From: Phaeobacter sp. J2-8 | Lineage (GTDB): Bacteria > Pseudomonadota > Alphaproteobacteria > Rhodobacterales > Rhodobacteraceae | NCBI RefSeq assembly: GCF_022867865.1 | Contig: NZ_JALIEC010000003.1 | Span: 636,285-700,284, forward strand | Direction: 5' to 3' | Length of the DNA: 64,000 nt | Shown here: piece by piece, positions 36,148-45,466 of the stretch | Position numbering within the stretch: the stretch's first letter is position 1 | How the letters are laid out: each line of letters opens with the position of its first letter | Translations under genes and position numbers: made by a program | The notes under the pieces: generated by a model | Databases searched by the model: none | Told to the model about the DNA's origin: nothing | The model's input: the letters and a program-made list of their open reading frames with translations, nothing else

Positions 36148-36948
36148 TTAATGCGCGGGCGAGGTCACGGGATCCAGCAGCGTGCGCCCGCCATCCACCG
36201 TCATGATCTGGCCGGTGACAAATCCCGCGCCGTCCGAGGCAAGGAATTGCGCGGCTTCGGCCAGCTCGCCGGGGCTGGCGATCCGGCCCAGGGGGGTGTG
36301 CCCTTCGATATCGGCGCGAAATTCCTTGTGTTCCTTCAACGCGCCTTTCAGGCTGGCCGACATGACAGAGCCAAAAGAAACCGCATTGACCCGAATGCGG
36401 TGCGGCGCAAAGGCCACGGCAAGCGACCGGGTCATCTGATCCAATGCGGCGGTAGAGACCGAATAGGCCAAAAGATCCGGGTGGGTGCGGCGCGCAGCAA
36501 TCGACGACATGTTGATGATCGAGCCCAACTGACCGCTTTCCTGATTTTCGCCCTGTTTGATCATGCGCTTTGCCACCAGTTGCGACAGGCGCAGCGCCGT
36601 CATCAGGTTCTGTTGCAACAGGGTCTCGACCGATGTGTCCTCCATATCCAATGGATCAGAGGGCAGGATCTGGCGGCTGCCATTGATCAGGATGTCCACG
36701 CGATCAAAGGCATCGAGTGCGGCCGACAACAGATTGGCCTGTGTCAGCCGTTCCCGCAGGTCACCAGCGAAATATCGTGCCGGCCCATCTTCGGCGGTGC
36801 CGTCCAGTTCGTCCGCCAGCCGGGTTTCATCCATATCGGCAAAAACGACATTCGCGCCCTTGCTGATGAAATGCCGCCCAATGGCCAGGCCGATGCCGTT
36901 GGCCGCCCCGGTGACAATCGCGGTTTTGCCTTCGATCGAGAAACCCAT
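36148..36948 (-). CDS. SDR family oxidoreductase
   Basis: Short-chain dehydrogenase of 266 residues with the cofactor motif TGAANGIG (residues ~14-21). The NAG region is altered to INGS (near 90) and the catalytic serine lies in NMSSIAA near 147. The tyrosine/lysine pair expected as YxxxK appears as YSVSTAALD near 160, so the lysine of YxxxK is replaced by alanine. Its activity is therefore uncertain, or the lysine role is met differently. It stands alone between hemF and the methyltransferase and is preceded by an AT-richer stretch on its upstream side (36949-37028). No specific substrate can be named. Confidence 0.85.
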   Translation of the reverse strand: MGFSIEGKTAIVTGAANGIGLAIGRHFISKGANVVFADMDETRLADELDGTAEDGPARYFAGDLRERLTQANLLSAALDAFDRVDILINGSRQILPSDPLDMEDTSVETLLQQNLMTALRLSQLVAKRMIKQGENQESGQLGSIINMSSIAARRTHPDLLAYSVSTAALDQMTRSLAVAFAPHRIRVNAVSFGSVMSASLKGALKEHKEFRADIEGHTPLGRIASPGELAEAAQFLASDGAGFVTGQIMTVDGGRTLLDPVTSPAH

Positions 36949-37028
36949 CTGTCGCTCCTGATATTCTAGGCGTGAAATCCTAGACCTGATTCATTTGACT
37001 TGATTCTCTAGAGGGAGCCTAGCGCGGC

Positions 37029-38003
37029 TTACCCCTTGCGGCGAGAGGGCCGCTGCGCCGACAGGATTTTGAACTTGCTGTTGCCTGCGATTTCCTCAAC
37101 CTGCCCAAATCCGGCCTGAAGCGCGGCCTCATAAGGCAGGTGGCGGTTGGCGACAAGGCGCAATTGCCCAGAGGGGCGCAGGATGCGGCGGGCGGTGGCG
37201 ATGAACGCCTGTCCCAATTCCGGCGCGCCCTTGCGTCCCTGATGAAAGGGCGGGTTCATCAAGACGGTATCAAATTGGACGGGCGGGGCCCATCGGGTCA
37301 CATCGGCCCAGTGGAACCGCGCGCGCGGATCGGGAACGTTGATGCGCGCACAGTCCAGCGCGACGGCGTCACTTTCCACCAGGTGCAGCTCTTCGATCAG
37401 GCCGTCCTGCAACGCCTGTGCGGCCAGAAACCCCCAGCCTGCGCCAAGATCGGCAACAAGGCGTCCGGGTTTCGGAGGCAAGTTGCGGGCCAGCAGATCC
37501 GACGCCGGATCAATCCCATCGGCGGAAAAGACGCCGGGGCGGGTGGTAAAGCCATCGACCAGTTTTACCGTGGCTTGCCAATCCGCAAAGGCCGGTGCGG
37601 CGTTGAACCAGAACGCACGGCCATGCGCCTTGGTCATCTGTCCGGTCACCTCGACCCGCGCGCGGCAGGCCTTGAACATTGTGTCGATCCCGTCGGTCTT
37701 CTGGCCATCCACCAGGATCACGCCATCCGGGCAGGCGGCAACCGCATCGGCCAGCATGGCCTGTGCTGCGGCCTTGGCGCGGGGCATGAATATCACGGCG
37801 GCGGCAATTGGGCCGTCTGCCGTGGTCCGGCAGTCAAACCCGGGGCGCGCGCCATGGGTCACCGCATCGCGGCTGATGATCTGGACACGATGTGCGGGCA
37901 GGGCCGACAGGTCGCTGTCGGGCGTGGGTTCGAAAACCGCAATTGTGCCCTCATCGGGCAGCGCAGCCTGAGACAGCGCAAGGGACAGACGGGACTGGGC
38001 CAT
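37029..38003 (-). CDS. Class I SAM methyltransferase, RsmC-like (16S rRNA guanine-N2)
   Basis: Predicted rRNA methyltransferase of 324 residues. A degenerate N-terminal methyltransferase-like half (~1-160) is followed by the catalytic half with the SAM motif VADLGAGWGFLA near residue 182 and the N2-guanine signature VLMNPPFHQG near residue 248. This duplicated architecture and NPPFH are typical of RsmC/RlmG proteins, which methylate G1207 of 16S rRNA or G1835 of 23S rRNA. It starts near clpS (18 bp gap) in the same direction. Confidence 0.88.
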   Translation of the reverse strand: MAQSRLSLALSQAALPDEGTIAVFEPTPDSDLSALPAHRVQIISRDAVTHGARPGFDCRTTADGPIAAAVIFMPRAKAAAQAMLADAVAACPDGVILVDGQKTDGIDTMFKACRARVEVTGQMTKAHGRAFWFNAAPAFADWQATVKLVDGFTTRPGVFSADGIDPASDLLARNLPPKPGRLVADLGAGWGFLAAQALQDGLIEELHLVESDAVALDCARINVPDPRARFHWADVTRWAPPVQFDTVLMNPPFHQGRKGAPELGQAFIATARRILRPSGQLRLVANRHLPYEAALQAGFGQVEEIAGNSKFKILSAQRPSRRKG

Positions 38004-38021
38004 CGGGGGCGGCGCGGGCGC

Positions 38022-38378
38022 CTATTCCTTTTCCATCGTGCATTGCAGCGGATGTTGATGGCGGCGGGCGAAATCCATCACCTGGGCCACCTTGGTTTCG
38101 GCAATCTCATGGCTGAAAACGCCAACGACAGCGACGCCCTTCTTGTGGACGGTCAGCATGATTTCGAAGGCCTGGGCATGGTTGAGACCAAAAAACCGCT
38201 CCAGCACATGCACCACAAATTCCATCGGGGTATAGTCGTCGTTCAGCAACAGGACCTTGTAAAGCGGCGGGCGCTTGGTCTTGGGACGCGTTTCGACCAC
38301 GACGCCACTATCGGTGCCGTCTTTCTTGTCGCCTTGCGACAGGATCGGATCTGCCAGGATGAGGGGGGCATTGGTCAT
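38022..38378 (-). CDS. clpS: ATP-dependent Clp protease adaptor ClpS
   Basis: N-recognin adaptor that delivers N-degron substrates to ClpA/ClpP. The ~118-residue protein has the conserved core [20 protein letters not shown] (residues ~41-60), with the substrate-pocket Asn-Asp pair and Met, and the [20 protein letters not shown] (in-family VHxxG and YTxEIAExK-like) region near 79-98. I chose the start [11 protein letters not shown] at 38378; a longer frame from 38411 is open but less typical. A clpA gene is not in the window. Confidence 0.95.
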   Translation of the reverse strand: MTNAPLILADPILSQGDKKDGTDSGVVVETRPKTKRPPLYKVLLLNDDYTPMEFVVHVLERFFGLNHAQAFEIMLTVHKKGVAVVGVFSHEIAETKVAQVMDFARRHQHPLQCTMEKE

Positions 38379-38731
38379 CTTGGGTGGGTCGGCTCCAGCT
38401 GAGGTACGCATCCGTCGGGAGCCATGTATATAACGCGATTGGCCTCATAGAAAAGAGGGGCTGACATGCATTTCACCAATTCGCTGTGGAATCTCTGTTT
38501 CGCGGATCGCGCCCTGGGTGAGTTGGGTTGGCCACATTGTTGCCACAATCGCCGGTTTAGCGGTGGCGCGCTTGTCGTGCCCAATATCTGGTTTCCTTAG
38601 TCCGGACTTTATTGGAATTTCCAGTAAACTTAAGGGTTTAAAGAATTAAGCTCATATGGTAGGCTAGCCTTAATCAAAAATAAAATAAGCTGACCAGAAT
38701 ACTGGCGGCACGAGGCAGAAGGCAGTTTATC
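38379..38731. other. 353-base divergent intergenic region (clpS / carboxypeptidase)
   Basis: Holds the promoters for both neighbours. Toward clpS, TATATA at about 38424-38429 (minus reading TTATATAC) could be a -10. Toward the carboxypeptidase, 38600-38700 is markedly AT-rich, with three TTAA tetramers spaced 8 bp apart near 38630-38650. A 44-codon open frame (38466-38600, plus) has no clear ribosome-binding site or family features and I do not call it a gene. Confidence 0.5.
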
Positions 38732-40258
38732 GTGAAGGTCCGAAATGTGGATTTGGCCCGTTTGGGCGTAGTCGTACTTGCGTTATTGTGGCTGTGTGTG
38801 GTTCTTCCGCTCAGTGTGGCGGCGGCACCCTATGCGGCGATGGTCATGGATGCCCGATCGGGCAAGGTTGTACATTCCGAAAATGCCAACACGCGGCTGC
38901 ATCCTGCGTCGCTGACCAAGATGATGACGCTCTATATCGCGTTTGAAGCGGTGCAGAACGGCGAAATCTCGATGGACACGATGGTCAAGATTTCGTCCAA
39001 AGCGGCGTCGGAACCACCCTCGAAACTGGGGTTGCGGGCCGGGCAAAGCATCAAGCTTCGGTATCTGGTGCGGGCGGCAGCGGTCAAATCCGCAAATGAT
39101 TTTGCCACCGCCATCGCCGAAGCGATTTCCGGGTCTGAGGCGGCTTTTGCCCAACGGATGAACCGCACCGCAAAGGCCATGGGCATGACGCGCACGACGT
39201 TCAAGAACGCGCATGGATTGACCCAGGAGGGTCACCTGAGCACCGCGCGGGACATGACCGTTCTGGGGCGGCACATGATTTACGATTACCCCATGTATTA
39301 CAACCTGTTCTCGCGCAAAACGGTCGATGCCGGCGTGCGCAGTGTGTCCCATACCAACAGCCGCATGTTGAGCAGCTATAAAGGGGCCGACGGGATCAAG
39401 ACCGGCTACACGCGTGCAGCCGGTTTTAACCTTGTTGCATCGGCGGAACGCGGGCGTGAACGGGTGATTGCCACGGTGTTTGGCGGCCGCTCCACCACGA
39501 CGCGCAACGCACGGGTCGCTGAACTGCTGGACCTTGGGTTCAAACGTGCGCCCACCCATGTCGCTTTGGCCCGCCCGAAAAAACCGCGCTATTATGGCAA
39601 TAAAGGTTTGATTTCGAATGGCGGGGATACGGCGATTGCCTCGACCGCGCCGGTCGGCGGCGGTAAGCCTGCTGCGGGCAAGACCATTGCGGTCAAATTG
39701 GCGGTGCTGACAAGCCCACGTCCCAAAATGCGTCCTGGCGCCACCTCCAAAATGCCGGAAGCGGCTGTTGTTGCCGCGATGCAAGAGGGGATCGCCGACG
39801 CCATGGCCGAGGTCACAGCCGAAAAGATTGCTCAGGCCTCGTTGGCGGATGTGGCACCGGCCGCAAGCGCCACGACCCCGGAGATCCGCCCGACCATTCG
39901 TCCGGCCGCACGCCCGAATGGTGTGGTTCTGGCCAGCGCCGGGGCGATCAAACCGGCCGCGCCGGACCCCATTGTGCGTGAGCAAGTGCAGGAAATCATC
40001 ACCCGTGTTTCCACATCCGGCGGTCGCCATTGGGGCATCAATGTCGGGCGCTACGGGTCGCATTTTGCGGCGGAAAAGGTGTTGTTGAAAACCGCCCTGA
40101 CCGAAATGTCGACATTGGACGGCGCATTGCGCAAAGTGGCCAAACGCAAGAATGGATTTGACGCCAATTTCATGGGGTTGACGCGTGAAACTGCGGATCT
40201 GGCCTGTCGTCGGTTACAGTCGCGCAATATCTCCTGTTTCATGATCGGACCGTCCTGA
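38732..40258 (+). CDS. D-alanyl-D-alanine carboxypeptidase with C-terminal SPOR domain
   Basis: Periplasmic penicillin-binding protein (DacA/DacC-type) that trims the terminal D-Ala of peptidoglycan stem peptides. The 508-residue protein has an N-terminal signal peptide (hydrophobic VVVLALLWLCVVLPLSVAAA, residues ~12-31). Catalytic motifs follow in order: SLTK (~57-60), SAN in KSANDFA (~114), and KTG in IKTGYTRAAGF (~223). A proline/alanine-rich linker leads to a C-terminal SPOR region (~425-508, GGRHWGINVGRYGSHFAAEK), which would localise it to denuded septal glycan. The GTG start is supported by upstream AGAAGG. The combination is common in Rhodobacteraceae. Confidence 0.95.
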   Translation: MKVRNVDLARLGVVVLALLWLCVVLPLSVAAAPYAAMVMDARSGKVVHSENANTRLHPASLTKMMTLYIAFEAVQNGEISMDTMVKISSKAASEPPSKLGLRAGQSIKLRYLVRAAAVKSANDFATAIAEAISGSEAAFAQRMNRTAKAMGMTRTTFKNAHGLTQEGHLSTARDMTVLGRHMIYDYPMYYNLFSRKTVDAGVRSVSHTNSRMLSSYKGADGIKTGYTRAAGFNLVASAERGRERVIATVFGGRSTTTRNARVAELLDLGFKRAPTHVALARPKKPRYYGNKGLISNGGDTAIASTAPVGGGKPAAGKTIAVKLAVLTSPRPKMRPGATSKMPEAAVVAAMQEGIADAMAEVTAEKIAQASLADVAPAASATTPEIRPTIRPAARPNGVVLASAGAIKPAAPDPIVREQVQEIITRVSTSGGRHWGINVGRYGSHFAAEKVLLKTALTEMSTLDGALRKVAKRKNGFDANFMGLTRETADLACRRLQSRNISCFMIGPS

Positions 40259-40561
40259 ACGACCTCCTGACCGGCACCATGACGCAGCCCCGCGAAACCA
40301 TACGGAACGGGGCTGTGAGTAACAGGAAAAATCGTTCACTGTCAGAGGGTAATCACAATACCTGAAGGTGATGGTTCGGCGATCGCCGACCCGGGGTGCG
40401 GGCAGGGCACATCCAGGACAAAATGCGCCTAAAATCGGCGCTCGGCGCTATCCATATCGAACATAAAATTGACCGAGATCGGTATAAATTGGCCGGTGCT
40501 TGTCTAAACCGGACATTCTGGCCAATTTACCCACAATGCCCGATTTTCCCCCGCGTAGCGG
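40259..40561. other. 303-base convergent intergenic region (carboxypeptidase / pyrD)
   Basis: Contains AGCCCCG...CGGGGCT (about 40287-40315), a stem with a 15-base loop that could end the carboxypeptidase transcript, and the larger dyad at 40485-40529 listed separately. No open reading frame with coding character is seen. Confidence 0.5.
40485..40529. terminator. Long inverted repeat between carboxypeptidase and pyrD
   Basis: TAAATTGGCC (40485-40494) is repeated perfectly inverted as GGCCAATTTA (40520-40529), enclosing a second possible stem CCGGT/ACCGG. AT-rich outer arms around a GC core between convergent genes suggest a bidirectional terminator. Confidence 0.45.
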
Positions 40562-41620
40562 TCAGAGCCAGCGTTTCAGATCGGTTCCCACCGCGTCGCT
40601 GACCGATGAAACCCCATCGCGCTGCAAAAGCTCGTCCAAACCGCGGGCGATCTCACCCGCCAGGGACAATCCGCCATACACCAACGCGGTATAGAGCTGC
40701 ACCGCAGATGCCCCTGCTTTGATCTTGGCATAGGCCTGTTCGGCGCTGGAAATCCCGCCGACCCCGATCAAGGGGATTTTGCCGTCGGTTTCCACATAGA
40801 GCCGGGCCAGAACGCGGGTGGATTTCTCAAACAACGGCGCGCCGGACAATCCGCCGGCTTCTTGTCGATGGTCAGATGCCAGCCCCTCACGATCCAGGGT
40901 CGTATTGGTGGCAATGATGCCGTCGATCCCGGATTCTTGCGCCACCCCCGCGATGTCGCTCAGGGCCGGGGCATCCAGATCCGGCGCGATTTTCAGAAAC
41001 ACCGGGATCTTGCGGTCCAGATCGTCCCGCACCTGCATCACACCGGCCAGCAGCGCCAGCAGCGCCTCGGGGCCTTGAAGGTCACGCAGGCGTTCGGTGT
41101 TGGGCGAGCTGACATTGACAGTTGCGAAGTCAAGATGCGGCCCGCAGGCCGCCAACACCCGCGCGAAATCGGCGGACCGGTCTTCGCTGGTCTTGTTGGC
41201 GCCAAGGTTCAGGCCGATCACTGCATCGCTCGGACGTTGTGCCAGCCGCGCGGCAATCGCGGTCATACCGTCATTGTTGAACCCGAAACGGTTGATCGCG
41301 GCGCGATCCTCGGTCAGGCGAAACAATCGCGGGCGCGGGTTGCCGGGCTGTGGCAGGGGCGTGGCGGCGCCCACTTCGACAAAGCCGAATCCGGCGCGTG
41401 ACAGCCCGTTCAGGGCGGTGGCGTTCTTGTCGAACCCGGCCGCAAGCCCGACGGGATTGGCCAGTGACAAACCGGCAACTTCGGTCTGCAATCGTGGTGA
41501 TGTCACGACCCCCGCTGCTGGGGCCAGCCCCCATTGCAACGCCTTGATCGCCAAACCATGGGCGGTTTCGGGATCAACCCGATAAAGCGCCTTCAGCCCC
41601 AGTTGTTCCAGAAATGTCAT
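40562..41620 (-). CDS. pyrD: Quinone-dependent dihydroorotate dehydrogenase (class 2)
   Basis: Membrane-associated flavoenzyme oxidising dihydroorotate to orotate with quinone, the fourth step of pyrimidine synthesis. The 352-residue protein has the class 2 N-terminal helix ([19 protein letters not shown]), [13 protein letters not shown] near residue 55, [21 protein letters not shown] (in two parts) near 77-97 and NRFGFNNDG near 110. The catalytic serine region [15 protein letters not shown] (~170) and [20 protein letters not shown] (~295-315) follow. It overlaps the DUF952 gene by 4 bp. Confidence 0.97.
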   Translation of the reverse strand: MTFLEQLGLKALYRVDPETAHGLAIKALQWGLAPAAGVVTSPRLQTEVAGLSLANPVGLAAGFDKNATALNGLSRAGFGFVEVGAATPLPQPGNPRPRLFRLTEDRAAINRFGFNNDGMTAIAARLAQRPSDAVIGLNLGANKTSEDRSADFARVLAACGPHLDFATVNVSSPNTERLRDLQGPEALLALLAGVMQVRDDLDRKIPVFLKIAPDLDAPALSDIAGVAQESGIDGIIATNTTLDREGLASDHRQEAGGLSGAPLFEKSTRVLARLYVETDGKIPLIGVGGISSAEQAYAKIKAGASAVQLYTALVYGGLSLAGEIARGLDELLQRDGVSSVSDAVGTDLKRWL

Positions 41621-41955
41621 TGCAGATCCTCGGGAAAGACATGGCCATCACCACCCCAGGGCAGATCCCGCTGCCACAGCACATCGGCAATTCGCAGATT
41701 GCGGTACAGATGGGGAAACAGGGCACCGCCGCGCGAAGGCTCCCATTTTATGTCATCGGCCAGGGCATCGGTATCACAGGCCAACAGCACGAGACCGGTC
41801 TCGCCAGCGAAATGCTTGGCTGCGGTTTCCTGCACCTGTTTGGCGGTGGAAAAATGCACATAGCCATCGGTGACATCCACCGGCGCACCAGTGGTTTCCC
41901 CGTTTTGCTTCAGCTCTGCCCACTCCGGGGCGCGGAATATCTTGTATATCAGCAT
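41617..41955 (-). CDS. DUF952 domain-containing protein
   Basis: Small cytoplasmic protein of 112 residues of the DUF952 family. Recognisable features are the opening [31 protein letters not shown] (in two parts) near residues 31-51 and [14 protein letters not shown] near 84-97. The function of the family is unknown. The stop overlaps the pyrD start by 4 bp, so it is probably the first gene of a two-gene operon with pyrD. Confidence 0.88.
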   Translation of the reverse strand: MLIYKIFRAPEWAELKQNGETTGAPVDVTDGYVHFSTAKQVQETAAKHFAGETGLVLLACDTDALADDIKWEPSRGGALFPHLYRNLRIADVLWQRDLPWGGDGHVFPEDLQ

Positions 41956-42147
41956 ATGCGTTGCTTGCCGTGCCGCTGTTCCGGGGTCAAGAGGGCATCA
42001 GGGTCATGCGCATGTCGCAAATTTTGGCCATCACATGTCAGAGGCTGCTTCGGGGTGGCTGGCTGCGCCGGTTTGCGCCGGGTTTGCTTTGACAAGCAAC
42101 CAATCCCGATGCAGCATCACGACATAAATTCAACTGAGAGGTTTCCC

Positions 42148-43707
42148 ATGTCTGTGCGTCTTATGACCAGCGCTGCTGCCCTTGCCCTGACGGCGGGTGT
42201 GGCCAGTGCCGACTATTCACTGACTGTCCTGCACACCAACGACTTTCATGCGCGGTTTGAATCGGTCAGCAAATATGATGGCCCCTGTTCCGCCGAAGAT
42301 GACGCCGAAGGCAAGTGTTTCGGCAGCTCTGCCCGTTTGATGACCGCAATCAACGAAGCCAAGGCGCGGTCCAACAACTGGGTTCTTGTGGACGGCGGTG
42401 ACCAATTCCAGGGCTCGCTGTTCTATACCTATTACAAGGGCAAACTGGCCGCCGAAATGATGAACCAGATGGGTTATACCGCGATGACCGTGGGCAACCA
42501 CGAATTCGATGACGGCCCAGAGGTTCTGCGCGGCTTCATGGATGCAATTGATTTCCCGATTCTGATGTCGAACGCCGATGTCTCGGGCGAGCCATTGCTG
42601 GCCGGCGAGCTGATGAAATCGACCGTGATCGAGCAGGGCGGTGAAAAGATCGGCTTTATCGGCCTGACGCCACAAAACACCGACGAGCTGGCGAGCCCGG
42701 GCAAAAACATCATCTTCACCCCGCCCGCCGATGCGGTTCAGGGCGAGGTCGACAAGCTGAGCGAAATGGGCGTGAACAAGATCATCGTTCTGTCGCATTC
42801 CGGCTATGCGGTGGACCAGGATGTTGCTGCCAATACCACCGGGGTTGATGTGATTGTCGGTGGCCACTCGAACACCTATCTGGCCAATAATGATGACAAT
42901 GCGGATGGTCCTTATCCAACTGTCGTCAATGGCGTTCAGATCGTGCAGGCCTATGCCTATGGCAAATATCTGGGTGAATTGAACGTGACCTTCGACGACG
43001 AAGGCAACGTGACCGAAGCATCAGGCAACCCTGTGCTGGTCGACGCGGCGATTCTGGCGGACGAAGCCGTGGCCGCACGCATTGCCGAAGCCGCCAAACC
43101 GCTGGAAGAGATCCGCAACCGGGTCGTGGCCGAAGCCGCGGAACTGATCGAAGGTGACCGGTCGGTGTGTCGCGCGATGGAATGTTCGATGGGCAACCTG
43201 ATTGCCGACGCCATGCTGGATCGCGTTGCCGATCAGGGTATCCAGATCGCCATTGCCAACAGCGGCGGCATCCGTGCCTCGATTGACGCGGGCGAAGTGA
43301 CCATGGGCGAGGTCCTGACCGTTCTGCCATTCCAGAACACGCTGTCGACCTTTCAGGTGACCGGCGCAACCATGCTGGAGGCGCTGGAAAATGGCGTCAG
43401 CCAGATCGAAGAGGGCGCCGGTCGTTTCCCGCAGGTCGCGGGGATGAGCTTTGCCTTTGACGCGTCGATGCCCGCAGGCGAACGTGTGTCCGACGTGATG
43501 GTTGGCGGTTCCCCGATCGAGGCCGAAACGGTCTATGGTGTGGTGTCGAACAACTATGTGCGCAACGGCGGTGACGGCTACAAGATGTTCGTCGATGCCA
43601 TGAATGCCTATGACTATGGCCCGGATCTGGCCGATGTGACGGCGGAATATCTGGCGGCGCAAGGTCCGTTCATGCCCTATACCGACGGCCGTATTTCGGC
43701 GAAATAA
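42148..43707 (+). CDS. Periplasmic 5'-nucleotidase / metallophosphatase (UshA-like)
   Basis: Secreted bifunctional nucleotidase of 519 residues that dephosphorylates extracellular nucleotides. A signal peptide (MSVRLMTSAAALALTAGVASA) precedes the calcineurin-like metallophosphatase domain with LHTNDFHARF, VDGGDQFQG, VGNHEFDDG, SHSGYAVDQD and GGHSN (residues ~27-235). The 5'-nucleotidase C-terminal domain (~300-510) includes AMECSMGNLIADAML and NSGGIRAS. I chose the ATG at 42148, preceded by GAGAGG; the longer frame from 41614 has no support. A strong hairpin follows the stop. Confidence 0.95.
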   Translation: MSVRLMTSAAALALTAGVASADYSLTVLHTNDFHARFESVSKYDGPCSAEDDAEGKCFGSSARLMTAINEAKARSNNWVLVDGGDQFQGSLFYTYYKGKLAAEMMNQMGYTAMTVGNHEFDDGPEVLRGFMDAIDFPILMSNADVSGEPLLAGELMKSTVIEQGGEKIGFIGLTPQNTDELASPGKNIIFTPPADAVQGEVDKLSEMGVNKIIVLSHSGYAVDQDVAANTTGVDVIVGGHSNTYLANNDDNADGPYPTVVNGVQIVQAYAYGKYLGELNVTFDDEGNVTEASGNPVLVDAAILADEAVAARIAEAAKPLEEIRNRVVAEAAELIEGDRSVCRAMECSMGNLIADAMLDRVADQGIQIAIANSGGIRASIDAGEVTMGEVLTVLPFQNTLSTFQVTGATMLEALENGVSQIEEGAGRFPQVAGMSFAFDASMPAGERVSDVMVGGSPIEAETVYGVVSNNYVRNGGDGYKMFVDAMNAYDYGPDLADVTAEYLAAQGPFMPYTDGRISAK

Positions 43708-43718
43708 ATATGCCTTTG

Positions 43719-43748
43719 CGCGGCGCCGGGGTCCGGCGCCGCGTGTTT
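43719..43748 (+). terminator. Strong GC hairpin after the nucleotidase
   Basis: An 11-bp stem (43719-43729 with 43733-43743, core GCGGCGCCGG/CCGGCGCCGC) with a 3-base loop is followed by TGTTT. It lies 11 bp after the stop. Confidence 0.7.
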
Positions 43749-43790
43749 CCCATCCCTTGCCGGGCCGCATCAGATCGGTGATATTGCATC

Positions 43791-44096
43791 ATGGACCATC
43801 CGCTGATCGATCTTATCAACCAACGCATTCAAAAGGCCGAGGCCGAGGGCGCATTTGACGATCTTCCCGGCGCGGGCAAACCCTTGCCCCATTGTGACGA
43901 CCCGGAAAACGCGATGCTGAACCGTCTTGTCAAGGAAAGCGGCGGCGTGCCCGAATTTGTCAGCCTGTCGCGTGAATTGGAACGCCTGCGCGCGGAATTG
44001 CGCGACACCGGCGACCGCACCCGGCGTCAGGATATTCTGAAAGAAATGTCGTTGATGGACGCACGTATCGAACTGGCGCGCAAAGCCTACCGGTAG
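43791..44096 (+). CDS. DUF1992 (DnaJ-homologue C-terminal-like) protein
   Basis: Small protein of 101 residues of the DUF1992/DnaJ homologue subfamily C member 28-like family. Conserved features are the N-terminal DLINQRIQKAEAEGAFDDLP (residues ~7-26), GAGKPLP, then PEFVSLSRELERLRAEL near 55-71 and a helical basic tail. There is no J-domain HPD, so it is not a co-chaperone in the usual sense. The function is unknown. Monocistronic between a terminator and a 168-bp gap. Confidence 0.9.
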   Translation: MDHPLIDLINQRIQKAEAEGAFDDLPGAGKPLPHCDDPENAMLNRLVKESGGVPEFVSLSRELERLRAELRDTGDRTRRQDILKEMSLMDARIELARKAYR

Positions 44097-44264
44097 GGGA
44101 ACGTTCCCGGATTAAACCCGCAATTTCCGTGCGGGGAATTCCCGCCTCACACGCATCAAGTTTCGCGAAACGCCTTCATCGCGCGAAATTCGCACTTGGC
44201 CCCGCATCACCGCTGGGGCACACCGAGGCCCAAAGGATGACACAGGCGGCAAAACGGGGGACAT

Positions 44265-45461
44265 ATGGTCAGCGTCAAGGAACACTACGAGGCCTATCCC
44301 TATCCTGAACGCAATCCCAAGGATAAGCGCAAGCGCCTGATCACCGGCTCGCCCTCGCATCCGGTTGAGCTTGATCATTATCTGTTTGCGGGCCAGCGCG
44401 ATTGGTCAAAACCGCTGCGGGTTCTGGTGGGGGGGGGCACCGGTGACGGGCTGATCCAACTGGCACATTTTCTGAAACTGGCGAAACGCCCGCATCAGAT
44501 CACCTATGTCGACCTGTCGACCGCATCGCGCGCCGTGGCCGAGGAACGCGCCAGACTGCGCGGGGTGACCGAGAATATCACGTTTCACACCGCCAGCCTG
44601 CTGGATGCGGCGGATTTCGGGGACTTCGACTATATTGATTGCTGCGGCGTGCTGCATCACCTGCCTGATCCGGATGCCGGGTTTCGCGCCCTGCGCGCAG
44701 CACTTGCGCCCGGTGGTGGCATGGGCTTCATGGTTTATGCGCCGCTCGGGCGTTCGGGTGTCTATCCGCTACAGGCTGCATTTGGCGCAATGTTCGCTGA
44801 TCTGCCGCCGAAAAAGCGCCTGAAGGCGGCCAAGGCGGCATTTGCAAAACTGCCAGAAGGCCACCCGTTCAAGCGCAATCCACATCTTGGCGATCACCGC
44901 GACTCGGATGCGGGGTTTTACGATTTGTTGCTGCATGGCCAGGACCGGGCCTATGACGTGCCCGATCTGGTGGCCACGCTGGCGCGCACGGGCTGGGCGC
45001 TCAGCTCCTTCACCACGCCATCCTATTATGATCCGACGCGGTTTGCCCCGGTGCCTGCGGGCATGGACCCGGTGGCGCGCATGGCGCTGGCGGAACAATT
45101 GTGCGGCTCCATGCGGTTGCATATCGCCTATGCGGTCGCGGCCGACGCCAGCGCGGGGCGCATCGCGGATGGGCGCGCGCCGACGCTGGTGCCGCATCTG
45201 ATCGGCGTGGCCCCCGGTGTCCTGGCCAAAGCCGTGGCCGAAGGTCGCCCAATCCCCGTCACCATGGGCGGTGAGCGCAACGCGCTGGAATTGCCGCGCG
45301 ATGCCGCGCCATTGCTGGCGCAGGTCAACGGGCGACAAACGCTGGGGGACATTGCCAAAGGGGCCGGGCTGGACCCGATCCGCTTCGCGCCGCTCTGGGG
45401 CAGGGCCGCGGACAAGCTGTCCGGCTGGGGCTTGCTTCTTTACTCCGGTCTTTTACGTTAA
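44265..45461 (+). CDS. Class I SAM-dependent methyltransferase
   Basis: Predicted methyltransferase of 398 residues. The N-terminus (VSVKEHYEAYPYPERNPKD) is a recurring signature of a proteobacterial family of small-molecule or protein methyltransferases. The SAM-binding motif is RVLVGGGTGDGLIQLA near residue 47-62, and the post-motif acidic residue lies in YVDLSTASRAVAEERA. The DYIDCCGVLHHLPDPDAGFRA stretch (near 123-143, in two parts) is typical of type 11 methyltransferases. The C-terminal ~200 residues form an additional helical domain. The substrate is unknown. The SRAP gene follows after 5 bp. Confidence 0.85.
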   Translation: MVSVKEHYEAYPYPERNPKDKRKRLITGSPSHPVELDHYLFAGQRDWSKPLRVLVGGGTGDGLIQLAHFLKLAKRPHQITYVDLSTASRAVAEERARLRGVTENITFHTASLLDAADFGDFDYIDCCGVLHHLPDPDAGFRALRAALAPGGGMGFMVYAPLGRSGVYPLQAAFGAMFADLPPKKRLKAAKAAFAKLPEGHPFKRNPHLGDHRDSDAGFYDLLLHGQDRAYDVPDLVATLARTGWALSSFTTPSYYDPTRFAPVPAGMDPVARMALAEQLCGSMRLHIAYAVAADASAGRIADGRAPTLVPHLIGVAPGVLAKAVAEGRPIPVTMGGERNALELPRDAAPLLAQVNGRQTLGDIAKGAGLDPIRFAPLWGRAADKLSGWGLLLYSGLLR

Positions 45462-45466
45462 ATCCC

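Noticed and set aside
34780..36969. 729-codon plus-strand open frame across AEC, hemF and the SDR gene
   Set aside because: It runs antisense to three recognisable genes and has no domain features; long antisense frames are expected at this GC content.
38466..38600. 44-residue open frame between clpS and the carboxypeptidase
   Set aside because: No convincing ribosome-binding site, odd Cys/His/Trp composition and overlap with the likely clpS promoter region; not supported as a gene.
40469..40489. Possible promoter TTGACC...TATAAA before pyrD
   Set aside because: The spacing between the two hexamers is only about 9 bp and it faces the wrong way for pyrD.
41614..42147. N-terminal extension of the 5'-nucleotidase frame
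   Set aside because: It lies antisense to the DUF952 gene and would bury the clear signal peptide that begins at 42148.
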